From NCBI GenBank assembly GCA_902801165.1, contig CADCHI010000045.1:1-64000 (forward strand): a stretch of 64,000 nucleotides of DNA, given 5' to 3'. This DNA comes from an uncultured Eubacteriales bacterium. GTDB lineage: Bacteria; Bacillota; Clostridia; Christensenellales; Aristaeellaceae. The position numbers and the translations under genes are program-made. Every line of letters starts with the position of its first letter. Positions within the stretch are counted from its first letter, which is position 1. The notes under the pieces are model-generated. The model had not been told where the DNA came from. It ran no database searches and saw only the letters and a program-made list of their open reading frames with translations. Of this stretch, positions 8,439-16,253 are shown piece by piece.

Positions 8439-9788
8439 ATGATGAGCAACAGAAAGCACGGAAACAGCGGACAGACAGATCAGAGCTTGCAGTATTTGCC
8501 GCTCTTCTTTTGCCTGCCCAGGGCACTCTTTCGCGGTCACCAGGAATACATGGGGATCACACGGCATCCACAGGCGCTGCTCAATCTACCTGCCCAGGAT
8601 TCGGTGTTGTCTTCGAGCGGCTTTGTCTTTTTTGTCAAAAAAATCTACGCTGAAGCCATATGGAAGCACCTCCAAATCCCAAAGAAGCATGGGTACGCGC
8701 GGATGGACAGCCCCATGTCCGACTTCTGTGAGAACTTCGGCCTGTGGCAGCTCGTCTATAGCGCCGTGGATTACGTCCGGGCGATCCTGGAGGTAACGGA
8801 ACATTCCATGCAGAAGCTGGCGAGCCTGCCGGAGGGCAGCGAGGTGCCTTGGATGTCGGAGAAAGACTTTGACGAGCTGATGGAGAGTATCACCGACAGG
8901 ATCGTGCGGGAGCAGGGCTGGCAGCCGACCATCGATTTTGTATGGAAGAACCGGACGCCGGAGGATTACAGCGAGAAAAACAGCCGGAAGAAGATCGACA
9001 CCTACCGCCAATGGCACCACACCCGGACGGAGGCCGGAGCGAAGATGATCTCCATTGAAGCGGCTCAGGAGCAGACCGCGGCGAACGGCGGCAGCTTTGA
9101 TATTGTCGACGAGGAAGCAGACCCGGCGTTGAGGGAGATTCGCAGCAAGTATGACGCTGTCGACGATTATGACGACCCATTCGACAATGAGGACGAGGAG
9201 TATCATGGCTGGGGACAGGACGGCGACTATGATGAGTGGCTGGCGCGCAAGATCAGAGCACAGCGGCGAAGCATGTCTGATTACAACCACATCCTGAGCA
9301 GTGACTTCGGGCGATCCCTCTGCCATGAGGATCGGCAGCTACTGGCCCTTCGCAACGAGGAGCTCACCCACAAGGAGCTGGCGAAGCTGCAAGGGTTCAG
9401 CTCTCATACGGGCGTCATCAAGCGGCTGAATCATATTGAGGAATGCTATAAGGCGAAGAAGCCCGTCAGCCCGCGCCGGAAGAAGGTAGTGCCGGATGCC
9501 GTGCAGATCAATCGGGCGGAAAGGAAGATATGGCTATACTTCCGTGATAAGGAGTTTCCATACCAGTCTTTCTATCTCTGCTCGCCCAAGGCATTCACCC
9601 TGTGCCGGAATTGTCTAAAGAAGTATGACATGGGCAAGCATGATTCCTGCTGCTCCATCTACAGGAAGAACGGGATATGCGCCGCCAGCGATCTGTCATA
9701 TATTTATTGCATGCGATGCAGACCCAGGAAAAGGCGGGAACATGACGTCAAAGACATAAAGCAGCTCCTTCCTCCGCCAAAGGAATAG
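8439..9788 (+). CDS. Sigma-70-like helix-turn-helix protein with cysteine-rich tail
   Basis: About 449 residues. The middle carries KIDTYRQWHHTRTEAGAKMIS followed by an acidic linker. At about 290-330, EDRQLLALRNEELTHKELAKL and SSHTGVIKRLNHIEE resemble sigma region 4 helix-turn-helix proteins found in Firmicutes mobile elements. The last 90 residues contain paired cysteines (CSPKAF, CRNCLKK, CCSIYR, CMRCRPRKRR) likely to bind zinc. It probably regulates transcription of the element, either as a specialised sigma factor or as an activator. ATGs at 8439 and 8442 both have AAAGGA 7-10 nt upstream. Base composition is lower in GC than the potassium genes. Confidence 0.55.
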   Translation: MMSNRKHGNSGQTDQSLQYLPLFFCLPRALFRGHQEYMGITRHPQALLNLPAQDSVLSSSGFVFFVKKIYAEAIWKHLQIPKKHGYARMDSPMSDFCENFGLWQLVYSAVDYVRAILEVTEHSMQKLASLPEGSEVPWMSEKDFDELMESITDRIVREQGWQPTIDFVWKNRTPEDYSEKNSRKKIDTYRQWHHTRTEAGAKMISIEAAQEQTAANGGSFDIVDEEADPALREIRSKYDAVDDYDDPFDNEDEEYHGWGQDGDYDEWLARKIRAQRRSMSDYNHILSSDFGRSLCHEDRQLLALRNEELTHKELAKLQGFSSHTGVIKRLNHIEECYKAKKPVSPRRKKVVPDAVQINRAERKIWLYFRDKEFPYQSFYLCSPKAFTLCRNCLKKYDMGKHDSCCSIYRKNGICAASDLSYIYCMRCRPRKRREHDVKDIKQLLPPPKE

Positions 9789-9804
9789 TAGCGTTCGTAA
9801 AGTC

Positions 9805-9915
9805 CCAGTGACATTCTCTGAAGCCCATGTCGTATATATAGTGAGGGGGATAAAACACCTCCAGTGACATTTTCAAAAGCCTCTGCCGTATATAGAGTGA
9901 AGGGGTAAAACCACA
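9805..9915 (+). repeat. Imperfect 56-bp direct repeat, two copies
   Basis: Two adjacent copies start at 9805 and 9861. Each begins CCAGTGACATT, contains CGTATATA and ends with a GGGG-TAAAAC block. They lie right after the sigma-like gene, before a hairpin (9930-9958, stem of 12 with two wobbles) followed by ATTTTTATT that looks like its terminator. Iteron or operator use is possible. The remaining part of 9789-10093 has a possible 12-codon leader ORF (10055-10093) whose stop touches the next start. Confidence 0.6.
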
Positions 9916-9929
9916 TATTGAGCCAACGT

Positions 9930-9966
9930 GGTCATCGGTCATTTTCTGATCGATGGCCATTTTTAT
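9930..9966 (+). terminator. Probable rho-independent terminator
   Basis: GGTCATCGGTCA (9930-9941) pairs with TGATCGATGGCC (9947-9958) with two G-U pairs, followed by ATTTTTATT. It would end the sigma-like gene transcript. Confidence 0.55.
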
Positions 9967-10093
9967 TGCCTGCTGCAAGCAGAACAAAGGCGACCGGCGA
10001 CATTGTTGTCGGCCGCTTTTGTTTTGCCCGCGTGAGATTGGAGGTGAGCACCGAATGCGGGCGAGGCAATCATTACATGGAAGGAGGGCTTGA

Positions 10094-10462
10094 ATGGACG
10101 AAATGGGACGTGAGCTGACCAGGTCAGAGAAGGCGAAGATTAGACGGGCGGTGGAGAGCGCCTGCGCGAATTATGACCGGGAGTACGGCTGCCTGCCGCT
10201 GGAAACGGAATGCTACATGAATTCTGTCGGCTACGTTGGCAGCAGCCTGTGCCGGCATTTCCGCGAGGCGATCCTACCGGCGTCGCCAGAGCTGCTGGCG
10301 ATCTTCCAGCGCGGCGGCACTCGGAACTGCAAGTGGTGCGGACAGCCGTTTCCCGAGACGGGGCATCGGCAATATTGTTCCCGGCGATGCGCGGACGCAG
10401 CAAAGCGAGCAGCATCACGAGAGCGTGTGCGCCGTTTCAGAGACAAGAAAAACGAAAGGTAG
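10094..10462 (+). CDS. Cysteine-rich VLP protein (mobile-element zinc protein)
   Basis: A 122-residue protein of the family annotated as cysteine-rich VLP, which accompanies MobV-type relaxases in Firmicutes integrative elements. Visible landmarks are LTRSEKAKIRRAVESACANYD, a central LCRHFREAILPASPELLA, and the zinc ribbon CKWCGQPF...YCSRRCADAAKR followed by a basic helix. The match to the family layout (NYD, then C, then RxxVLP-like, then CxxCG) is clear to me, but its function in mobilization is not established. GGAGGG lies 6 nt before the ATG, and the stop (10460-10462) touches the start of a structured region. Confidence 0.75.
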   Translation: MDEMGRELTRSEKAKIRRAVESACANYDREYGCLPLETECYMNSVGYVGSSLCRHFREAILPASPELLAIFQRGGTRNCKWCGQPFPETGHRQYCSRRCADAAKRAASRERVRRFRDKKNER

Positions 10463-10580
10463 GGTGTAACGCTTTTGCCCGTGAGAATGCCTGTGCAGCG
10501 GGGCTTTTCAGAGGGCAAATCAGGGCAGGACGATGGACTTATCGTCTTGGCCTGAAATGGCTGGGATAAGCGTTACATCC
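10462..10580 (+). ncRNA. Predicted three-way-junction structured element
   Basis: Three nested stems fold on paper. P1: GGGTGTAACGCTT (10462-10474) with AAGCGTTACATCC (10568-10580), 13 bp with one wobble. P2: TTTGCCC (10474-10480) with GGGCAAA (10513-10519), continued inside by TGAGAA with TTTTCA and a GCC/GGC cap. P3: 10521-10534 with 10541-10554, 14 positions with one mismatch, capped by a 6-nt loop. I do not recognise a known RNA family. It may be an RNA, a single-strand replication origin or part of the transfer origin. Confidence 0.5.
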
Positions 10581-10621
10581 GTCTTGGAAAGGAGGCGCTC
10601 GGAATGGAGCCTGACAACAAT

Positions 10622-10935
10622 CGTCCCGCAGGGACGCGAGGCGCGACAGGTGTCGCGCAGCCAACGGAGGCTGTCATATGCGAACCGCATTTGACAGCCT
10701 CCAACCGTTTGAGGGGAGAGAAACGCTCCGCCAAACGGCAGAAGGCTTCCGGCGGCGCGGCGCTCGATTCGCAGAATCGACCGTCCGCGGTTTCGGGCTG
10801 GGCCCGAAACTTGAAATGCCGAAGGCATTTCAACCTTGAAGCCGCAAACCCCGGTAGCCCCCTCGGAGAGCCCACGTGCACTTTGCCGACGAAGTCGGAA
10901 AGTGTGGTAGTGGGTTATTACGCTTTGAAAAAGCG
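10622..10935. repeat. Array of perfect short hairpins with 3-nt loops upstream of the relaxase
   Basis: At least seven hairpins: CGTCCC/gca (10622-10636); TCGATTC/gca (10764-10780); GTTTCGGGC/tgg (10790-10810); TTGAAATGCC/gaa (10811-10833); CACTTTGCCGAC/gaa with one bulge (10879-10904); CGCTTT/gaa (10921-10935); and a long one at 10666-10702 (GGAGGCTGTCA, T-T mismatch, ATGCG/aac). The stems differ, so this is not a simple repeat family. The stretch is not convincingly coding and includes the oriT. Confidence 0.8.
10899..10926 (+). other. oriT nic region for the MobV relaxase
   Basis: TAGTGGG followed by TTA (10908-10917) matches the pMV158-type nic sequence TAGTGTG/TTA of the MobV family at all but one base; the predicted nick is between 10914 and 10915. 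As in pMV158, it lies at the base of an imperfect inverted repeat: AAAGTGTGGTA (10899-10909) with TTATTACGCTTT (10915-10926), counting G-U pairs. The relaxase gene starts 64 bp downstream. Confidence 0.72.
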
Positions 10936-10989
10936 CGTCTCCTCCGGGGCCTCGGTACGAAAAATGAAACGTGAGAAGGAAGTGAAACG

Positions 10990-12330
10990 ATGGCAAGAAA
11001 CGACGGAAAGAACCGGGCCAGCGTGAGAAACGCGAACCTGACAGACAAGCAGATTGGCAACGCCCAGCGGCACAACGAACGGGAAAAGGAATCCTATACG
11101 AATCCCGACATCGTGCCGGAGCGCACGGCGATGAATGTCCACTACAAGCAGCCGACAGACAGCTACGCCGGGATGTTCGCCGCCATGGAACAGGAGGGAG
11201 TGATCTCAACCAGAGGCTTGAAGGATGATGCCAAGAAGTATGGTGAGCTGATCTTCGACGTGAACACGGCCTACTTCGACAACAACGGCGGCTATGAGTT
11301 CGCCAGGCAATTCTACGCGGACGCCTATCGGGCGGCGGTGAAGATCGTTGGCGGCGAACAGTACATATTGTCCGCTGTCATGCATGCCGACGAGCGCAAC
11401 CGCGCGATGTCGGAAGCGCTGGGGCGAGATGTATACCATTATCACCTGCACGTTGTCTACATCCCCGTGGTGGAGAAAAAGGTGTTGTGGACAAAGCGCT
11501 GCAAGGACCCGGCACTGGTGGGAACCGTGAAGGAGACCATCATCCAGGTGAGCAGCAGCAAAAAGTGGCGATCCAATCCGGCGGTAGACGAGAACGGCAA
11601 TCCCATCCTCAACAAAAAGGGAAAGCCGGTGATTCAGAAGTCCTACAGCGTGTTGCAGGACGATTTCTACCAGTTCATGCGATCCGCTGGCTACAACGAC
11701 ATCGAGCGCGGCGAGTACGGCAGCTCGGAAGTGCACCTGACCGTGACACAGTTCAAGGTTGCCCAGGAGCAGCAGCGGCTGACGGAGGTCGTCCAGGACA
11801 AGCAGGTGATTATGAACGAGATTACCCGGCTTGAGGAAGTACGCGACCAGGTGGTGGAACGGGCTGACGCTGCCAAGGAGCGCATCAAGGAGCTTGCTCC
11901 GAAGCTCAAGGACATCGAATCCCTGACAAAGCCCTACCTGAAAGACCCGGACGAGGTGCTGCCACAACCGGCGACACTGGAGTCGGCGCGAACCTATCGG
12001 GACAAGCGGGCGCTGCCGCTGATCAAGCGGATTCTGAAAGTGCTGCGCGGACTGTTCCGGGAGTTCACCGACCTCAAGTATAAGCATGAGAGCTTGCAGC
12101 GGGATTATTCCAAGGAGCTGGGGCAAAGCGAAAGGCTCCGGGATCGTATTCATGAGCTCCTGGCGGAAAACGAAGGTTTGCGGGCAACCGCCAGGGATTT
12201 TGACCGCGTGTGCCGTTTCTTTGGCAGGGACCGGGTGACGAATGCCGTTGAGACAGTGAAGCGACAGGAGGCCATCCAAGTGCAGCAACACCAGCCCAGA
12301 CCGATCCGAAGGCATCAGCAGAGCCTATAG
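10990..12330 (+). CDS. MobV-family relaxase (Pre/Mob plasmid mobilization protein)
   Basis: A 446-residue relaxase. The N-terminus has the MobV motif I region (AQRHNEREKESYTNPDIVPE), and motif III is HADERN followed by YHYHLHVVYIPV, the histidine cluster that binds the metal ion at the active site. The C-terminal half (about 265-415) is long coiled coil (EEVRDQVVERADAAKERIKE, KHESLQRDYSKELGQSERL), typical of dimerising MobV proteins. It should nick the oriT just upstream and pilot the strand into a recipient through a helper conjugation system. AAGGAAGT lies 8 nt before the ATG. Confidence 0.92.
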   Translation: MARNDGKNRASVRNANLTDKQIGNAQRHNEREKESYTNPDIVPERTAMNVHYKQPTDSYAGMFAAMEQEGVISTRGLKDDAKKYGELIFDVNTAYFDNNGGYEFARQFYADAYRAAVKIVGGEQYILSAVMHADERNRAMSEALGRDVYHYHLHVVYIPVVEKKVLWTKRCKDPALVGTVKETIIQVSSSKKWRSNPAVDENGNPILNKKGKPVIQKSYSVLQDDFYQFMRSAGYNDIERGEYGSSEVHLTVTQFKVAQEQQRLTEVVQDKQVIMNEITRLEEVRDQVVERADAAKERIKELAPKLKDIESLTKPYLKDPDEVLPQPATLESARTYRDKRALPLIKRILKVLRGLFREFTDLKYKHESLQRDYSKELGQSERLRDRIHELLAENEGLRATARDFDRVCRFFGRDRVTNAVETVKRQEAIQVQQHQPRPIRRHQQSL

Positions 12331-12348
12331 AGAAAGGAGCAGATCACA

Positions 12349-12996
12349 ATGGACATATTCAAAACCGTGAAGGCGAACATCACCGCCCGCCAGGCGGCGG
12401 AACACTATGGCTTGCAGGTCAGAGTCAACGGCATGGCCTGCTGCCCGTTCCACCCCGACAAGCATCCCAGCATGAAGCTGGACGAGCGATATTACTGCTT
12501 CGGCTGCCATGCCACCGGCGATGTGATCGACTTCGTGGCAAACCTTCATGGCATCGGCAAGTTGGACGCTGCCCGGCGTCTGGCGGAAGACTTTCACTTG
12601 GAGTACGGCAAACCTGCTCCACACTCCAGAGGCAAGCCCCCACCGACGCCGGAGCAGCGGCGGGAATGGTTGATGCAGAAAACCCGACACGCCTTCATGG
12701 TATGGAGGGATAACGCCATATCTACGCTATATGCATATGGCAGATTCCTGGAGGAGCAGAAGGAGAGCTATGCGCCAGTCACAAGGGATGCGGAATGGTG
12801 CAAGCCATTCATAGCGGCGCTCCGTGAAAAGGATACCGTGGCGCTGTACCTGCACATTCTCCAGGAGGAGCCGCTGGAGAATCAGGTTTCATTATTCAAT
12901 CAATCGAAAGAGAGGATAGAAGAGTTTGGAAAACAGATGGAACAACATAGACGAGCAGACGATGGACGAGCTGGCGCGGGCGCTCGCGCCGGTTGA
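12349..12996 (+). CDS. CHC2 zinc-finger DNA-primase-like protein
   Basis: A 215-residue protein whose first 90 residues are the primase zinc-binding domain: ITARQAAEHYGL, then CPFHPDKHPSM and YYCFGCHATGDVIDFV, giving the CHC2 ligands. There is no TOPRIM domain, so it is shorter than DnaG; similar stand-alone CHC2 proteins precede VapE genes in satellites and mobilizable elements. It probably loads or primes replication of the transferred element. The start follows the relaxase stop by 18 nt with AAAGGAG upstream, and its end overlaps the next gene by 71 nt if the TTG start there is used. Confidence 0.85.
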   Translation: MDIFKTVKANITARQAAEHYGLQVRVNGMACCPFHPDKHPSMKLDERYYCFGCHATGDVIDFVANLHGIGKLDAARRLAEDFHLEYGKPAPHSRGKPPPTPEQRREWLMQKTRHAFMVWRDNAISTLYAYGRFLEEQKESYAPVTRDAEWCKPFIAALREKDTVALYLHILQEEPLENQVSLFNQSKERIEEFGKQMEQHRRADDGRAGAGARAG

Positions 12997-14329
12997 CACC
13001 ATCCGGGAGAAGCTGCACCGCAACAAGGATGACAGCGTCTCTCAGACCCTGCCCAACTGCATGATCGTTCTGGAAGAGGACCCACTATTCAGGGATGCCA
13101 TCCAGTTCAACGTGCTGTCGGGCAGGATGGCCGTGACGCGGGAGATGCCCTGGTCACGGGACGGCGACAACTTCACCGACGACGATCTGCACAACATCTT
13201 CCTGTATATGCAAAAGACCTATGGGCTTACCAACGATAAGCGCATCCAGCAGGCAGTCTCGCTGGTGGCCCATCGGCACAAGTACCATCCCATCCGGGAT
13301 TGCCTGGAAAAGCTGGAGTGGGACGGGCAGACACGCATCCGTCATGTACTGCACCGCTTCCTGGGTGCACCGGAGGACGATCTGACGGCGGAATCCACCA
13401 AGGTCTGGCTGCTGGGCGCGATCCACAGGCTGTATCATCCCGGCTGCAAGTTCGATTATATGCTGGTGCTGGTCGGCGGGCAGGGCGCGGGGAAATCGTC
13501 GTTGTTCCGCTTTTTCGCCCTGAAGGATGAGTGGTTCCTGGACGATCTCAAGAACCTGTCGGACGACCGGGTATTCCGGAAGCTGGCGGGGCACTGGATC
13601 GTGGAGATGTCGGAGATGATCGCCACGGTGAACGCCCGCAGCGTGGAGGACATCAAAGCGTTCCTGAGCCGGCAGAAGGACAACTACAAGGAGCCCTACG
13701 CCATCTACGCGGAGGATCGTCCCAGGCAGTGCGTGTTCGGCGGCACCACGAATCGGTTAAAATTCCTGCCCTTCGACCGCACAGGCAACCGACGTTTCAT
13801 CCCGATCATCGTGGATATGGAGCAGGCCGAGACGCACATCCTGGCCGATGAGTCGGCATCCCGCGCCTACATCAAGCAGGTCTGGGCAGAGGCGATGGAG
13901 ATTTACCGAAGCGGCAAGTTCAGCCTGACCTTTTCACGGGAAATGGAGCTGGAACTGAATCGGCTGCGGATGGAGTGCATGGCGGAGGACACCGTCGCTG
14001 GACGGATTCAGGACTACCTGGACAACCTGGAGGACGATTACGTCTGCACGTTGCAAATCTTCAAGGAAGGGCTGGATCATTCCTACGATGAGCCCAAGCG
14101 CAGCGACACCAACGAGATCAACGAGATCATGAACAACGTGGTCATCGGCTGGAGGACCGGGCCAACGCACCGATTCAGCAAGTACGGCATTCAACGCTCG
14201 TGGACAAGAGATCTGACGTGTAAACGAGTCCTTCCAAAACACAAATTTCTCGATAATTTCAAGGAGGTGGACGATCCCGACAATCCATTTACAGAACAAT
14301 GCCGCATGGACACCCCGAAAAGCCCGTAA
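12926..14329 (+). CDS. VapE-type superfamily-3-like helicase/primase-associated ATPase
   Basis: A 467-residue virulence-associated E protein. Landmarks are HPIRDCLEKLEWDGQTRI, the P-loop VLVGGQGAGKSSLFRFFA (about residue 187), the Walker B-like GHWIVEMSEM, and VFGGTTNRLKFLPFDRTGNRRF, a block diagnostic for VapE. These ATPases are thought to act in replication of islands and satellites. The TTG start at 12926 has GAGGA 9 nt upstream; an in-frame ATG at 12962 is the alternative. It overlaps the CHC2 gene, a pairing that suggests one replication unit. Confidence 0.9.
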   Translation: MENRWNNIDEQTMDELARALAPVDTIREKLHRNKDDSVSQTLPNCMIVLEEDPLFRDAIQFNVLSGRMAVTREMPWSRDGDNFTDDDLHNIFLYMQKTYGLTNDKRIQQAVSLVAHRHKYHPIRDCLEKLEWDGQTRIRHVLHRFLGAPEDDLTAESTKVWLLGAIHRLYHPGCKFDYMLVLVGGQGAGKSSLFRFFALKDEWFLDDLKNLSDDRVFRKLAGHWIVEMSEMIATVNARSVEDIKAFLSRQKDNYKEPYAIYAEDRPRQCVFGGTTNRLKFLPFDRTGNRRFIPIIVDMEQAETHILADESASRAYIKQVWAEAMEIYRSGKFSLTFSREMELELNRLRMECMAEDTVAGRIQDYLDNLEDDYVCTLQIFKEGLDHSYDEPKRSDTNEINEIMNNVVIGWRTGPTHRFSKYGIQRSWTRDLTCKRVLPKHKFLDNFKEVDDPDNPFTEQCRMDTPKSP

Positions 14330-14857
14330 TTACCGACTTTCCAGCCATATCCAGACAAGTCAATCTAGCAGCGAAAAACATATCGACAACACCATCAGAA
14401 ATGGAGTGAAAAGTTTTGAACACACCCGTTTACAAAGTTCGTTTACAAAATCACATTCCGGAGTCCGCAGCTACGAAGCTCTTGCAGTGGCGCGTCTCGA
14501 TTCGCAGAATCGAGCCGTCGCCAGTCGCGCAGCGACTAACTTTGCCAAGGGCAAAGTTACTTTGGGCTCCCGCTTATCTGAAAGGGGATTATCTGACCAA
14601 ATATGACTAACCGCACAGAGCGAAGAACGACCGATGAAGTGTCCCTGGCATCCATCATGGACAAACTGGCGGACATTGAAGCACGCATGCAGCGGCTCGA
14701 CCCTGGGGGTAAGATCATAAGCCGCTATAAACAAAAGGTGGGAGAAGGGGAAAGTGCTGTTGACACTGAACCCTTTTTGGAGGTATCATCTGAACAGCCC
14801 CTTGAAAACTGCACAGATGTGGAACAGATGCCATTGTCCGAAGAAGGAGACGAGACA
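14330..14857. other. Hairpin-rich intergenic stretch before the integrase
   Basis: It holds three adjacent triloop hairpins: CTCGATTC/gca (14496-14514), AGTCGC/gca (14523-14537) and AACTTTGCC/aag (14538-14558). The first shares its TCGATTC stem with 10764-10780. From 14603 an in-frame extension of the integrase is open (85 codons, KLADIEARMQRLDPGG), which may be translated from the ATG at 14603, but its ribosome binding site is about 14 nt away. Confidence 0.6.
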
Positions 14858-15958
14858 ATGGCAACCAGACAGAGATTAAGGGTATGCGTAGGGTACAACG
14901 ACGACGGCTCGCCGGTCATCAAGCATGTGACCGCGAAGACCGAGATGGAACTGGCGGATCGAGTTGCCAAGGCGCTGCTGGATTCTGAGCGCCGCGGTGA
15001 ATTTGTGAAGGCAAACGAAGCGCCACATGCCAAAGAAGCGCCGCAAAAGCCCGCGCTGCCCATGTTTAAGGAATACGCCGAAGAGTGGTTCCGGGTATAC
15101 AAGGAGGGTCGCGTAAAGCCCACCACGGCGGGCAATTACCGCACGATCCTTGAATGGCATCTCTACCCAGCCTGGGGAGAGGTACGGTTGGACGAGATCA
15201 CCACCAAGGGAATCCAGGAGTTTCTGAACACCAAGAAGGACAAATCCCACAAGACCATCCAGGAAATCCTGACGATGCTCAAAGCCGTCCTGGAGTCCGC
15301 GAAGCAGGACAGGCTGATCGACTTCAACCCTGCCGACGATCACCGGCTTGTGATTCCCTCGAAGCGCAAGAAGGTGCGCGAAGCGCTGCCGATGGAGGCG
15401 GTGCAGGATATCATCGCCAACCTTGGCAAGCTGGAAACGATGGATCAGCGCTACATGGCGCTTGCGATCTTTACCGGCATGCGGCGCGGGGAGATCATCG
15501 GGCTGAGGTGGGGAGATATTGATCTTGAAAACAATATCCTCCACGTCCAGCGGAACGTGACCTTCCCCAAGGGGACCAACGATCCCTATATCGGCACCAC
15601 CAAGACGGAGAGCGGCGTGAGGGACATTCCCATCATGCCCATGCTGCTGGATTATCTCAAGCCCGGCGGTGAGCCGGATGCCTACGTGGTGGGAGACGAG
15701 AAAAAGCCCATCACCTTCAGCATCCACCGTCGCATGATGGAGCGCATCCGCCGCACCATCGACTTGCACGGCGCGTGCAGCCACGTCTTCCGGCACAGCT
15801 TCGCCACCATGCTGAACGATGCCGGCGCTTCCGTCAAGACCATCCAAAGCATCATCGGGCAGAAAGACTTTAAGACCACCGCGGACCGCTATTGCCATCC
15901 CAGGGATAACCGGAAGCAGGAGGCGGTCGAGGGGGTGGACAAGCTGCTCTGCTCGTAA
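14858..15958 (+). CDS. Tyrosine recombinase (phage/ICE integrase)
   Basis: 366 residues from the ATG at 14858, which has GAAGGAG 8 nt upstream; the frame stays open to an ATG at 14603 (451 residues). An N-terminal arm-binding domain is followed by a SAM-like core-binding domain (MFKEYAEEWFRVYKEGRVK...TILEWHLYPAWG) and the catalytic domain with the arginine in FTGMRRGEIIGLRW, HVFRHSFATMLNDAG (HxxR) and the tyrosine in TADRYCHP. It lies beside attR and should catalyse integration into, and excision from, tRNA-Met. No separate excisionase gene was found. Confidence 0.95.
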   Translation: MATRQRLRVCVGYNDDGSPVIKHVTAKTEMELADRVAKALLDSERRGEFVKANEAPHAKEAPQKPALPMFKEYAEEWFRVYKEGRVKPTTAGNYRTILEWHLYPAWGEVRLDEITTKGIQEFLNTKKDKSHKTIQEILTMLKAVLESAKQDRLIDFNPADDHRLVIPSKRKKVREALPMEAVQDIIANLGKLETMDQRYMALAIFTGMRRGEIIGLRWGDIDLENNILHVQRNVTFPKGTNDPYIGTTKTESGVRDIPIMPMLLDYLKPGGEPDAYVVGDEKKPITFSIHRRMMERIRRTIDLHGACSHVFRHSFATMLNDAGASVKTIQSIIGQKDFKTTADRYCHPRDNRKQEAVEGVDKLLCS

Positions 15959-16253
15959 ATAATTGAAATAATCCCTTCGCCGATACTGCCAAGAGTGCTC
16001 AGAACAGACAGAGTTTTGCTCGAATTTGCATAATCCCTGATGCGATCCTGCGATTAACAGAAATGCCATAATCATAGTAATACTAAACTATAATATTAGT
16101 ATTACTGGAATTTCAAAGCGATTTGCACCATTTTGGAGCGATTCGCCTGAAATGGCCGGAATGTTAAGAACTAGAAAAGAGGAATCAGAGGAGAATTTGT
16201 CTGTTTTGCGCAAAAAGAAATCGTGCAGTTCCAGCAAACTGCACGATTTTAGG
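15959..16253. other. Right end of element: palindrome and replacement terminator
   Basis: AGTAATACTAA (16076-16086) and its complement (16096-16106) form an 11-bp palindrome in AT-rich DNA, a candidate recombinase or excisionase site. GCACC-ATTTTGGAGCG near 16127 echoes a related word at the left end near 2188. There is no gene. Confidence 0.45.
16218..16249 (-). terminator. Terminator supplied by the element for tRNA-Met
   Basis: AAATCGTGCAGTT (16218-16230) pairs perfectly with 16237-16249 around a 6-nt loop, and the minus strand continues as TTTCTTTTTG. It follows the tRNA 3' end by a few bases. Its stem differs from the old terminator at 2033-2065, but both have the same CTTTTTG tail, so the element restores both the tRNA end and its terminator. 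Confidence 0.8.

Noticed and set aside
10055..10093. 12-codon leader peptide before the cysteine-rich VLP gene
   Set aside because: It has GGAGG 9 nt upstream and its stop touches the next start, which is suggestive, but it is too short and unconserved evidence is l​acking, so it is not listed as a gene.
10604..11026. 140-codon ORF across the hairpin array
   Set aside because: The translation has no family features, the DNA is made of palindromes, and the oriT lies within it.
14416..14610. Small TTG-initiated ORF between VapE and the integrase
   Set aside because: It runs through three hairpins and ends at the integrase extension; only the first 25 residues look ordinary, so coding status is not supported.
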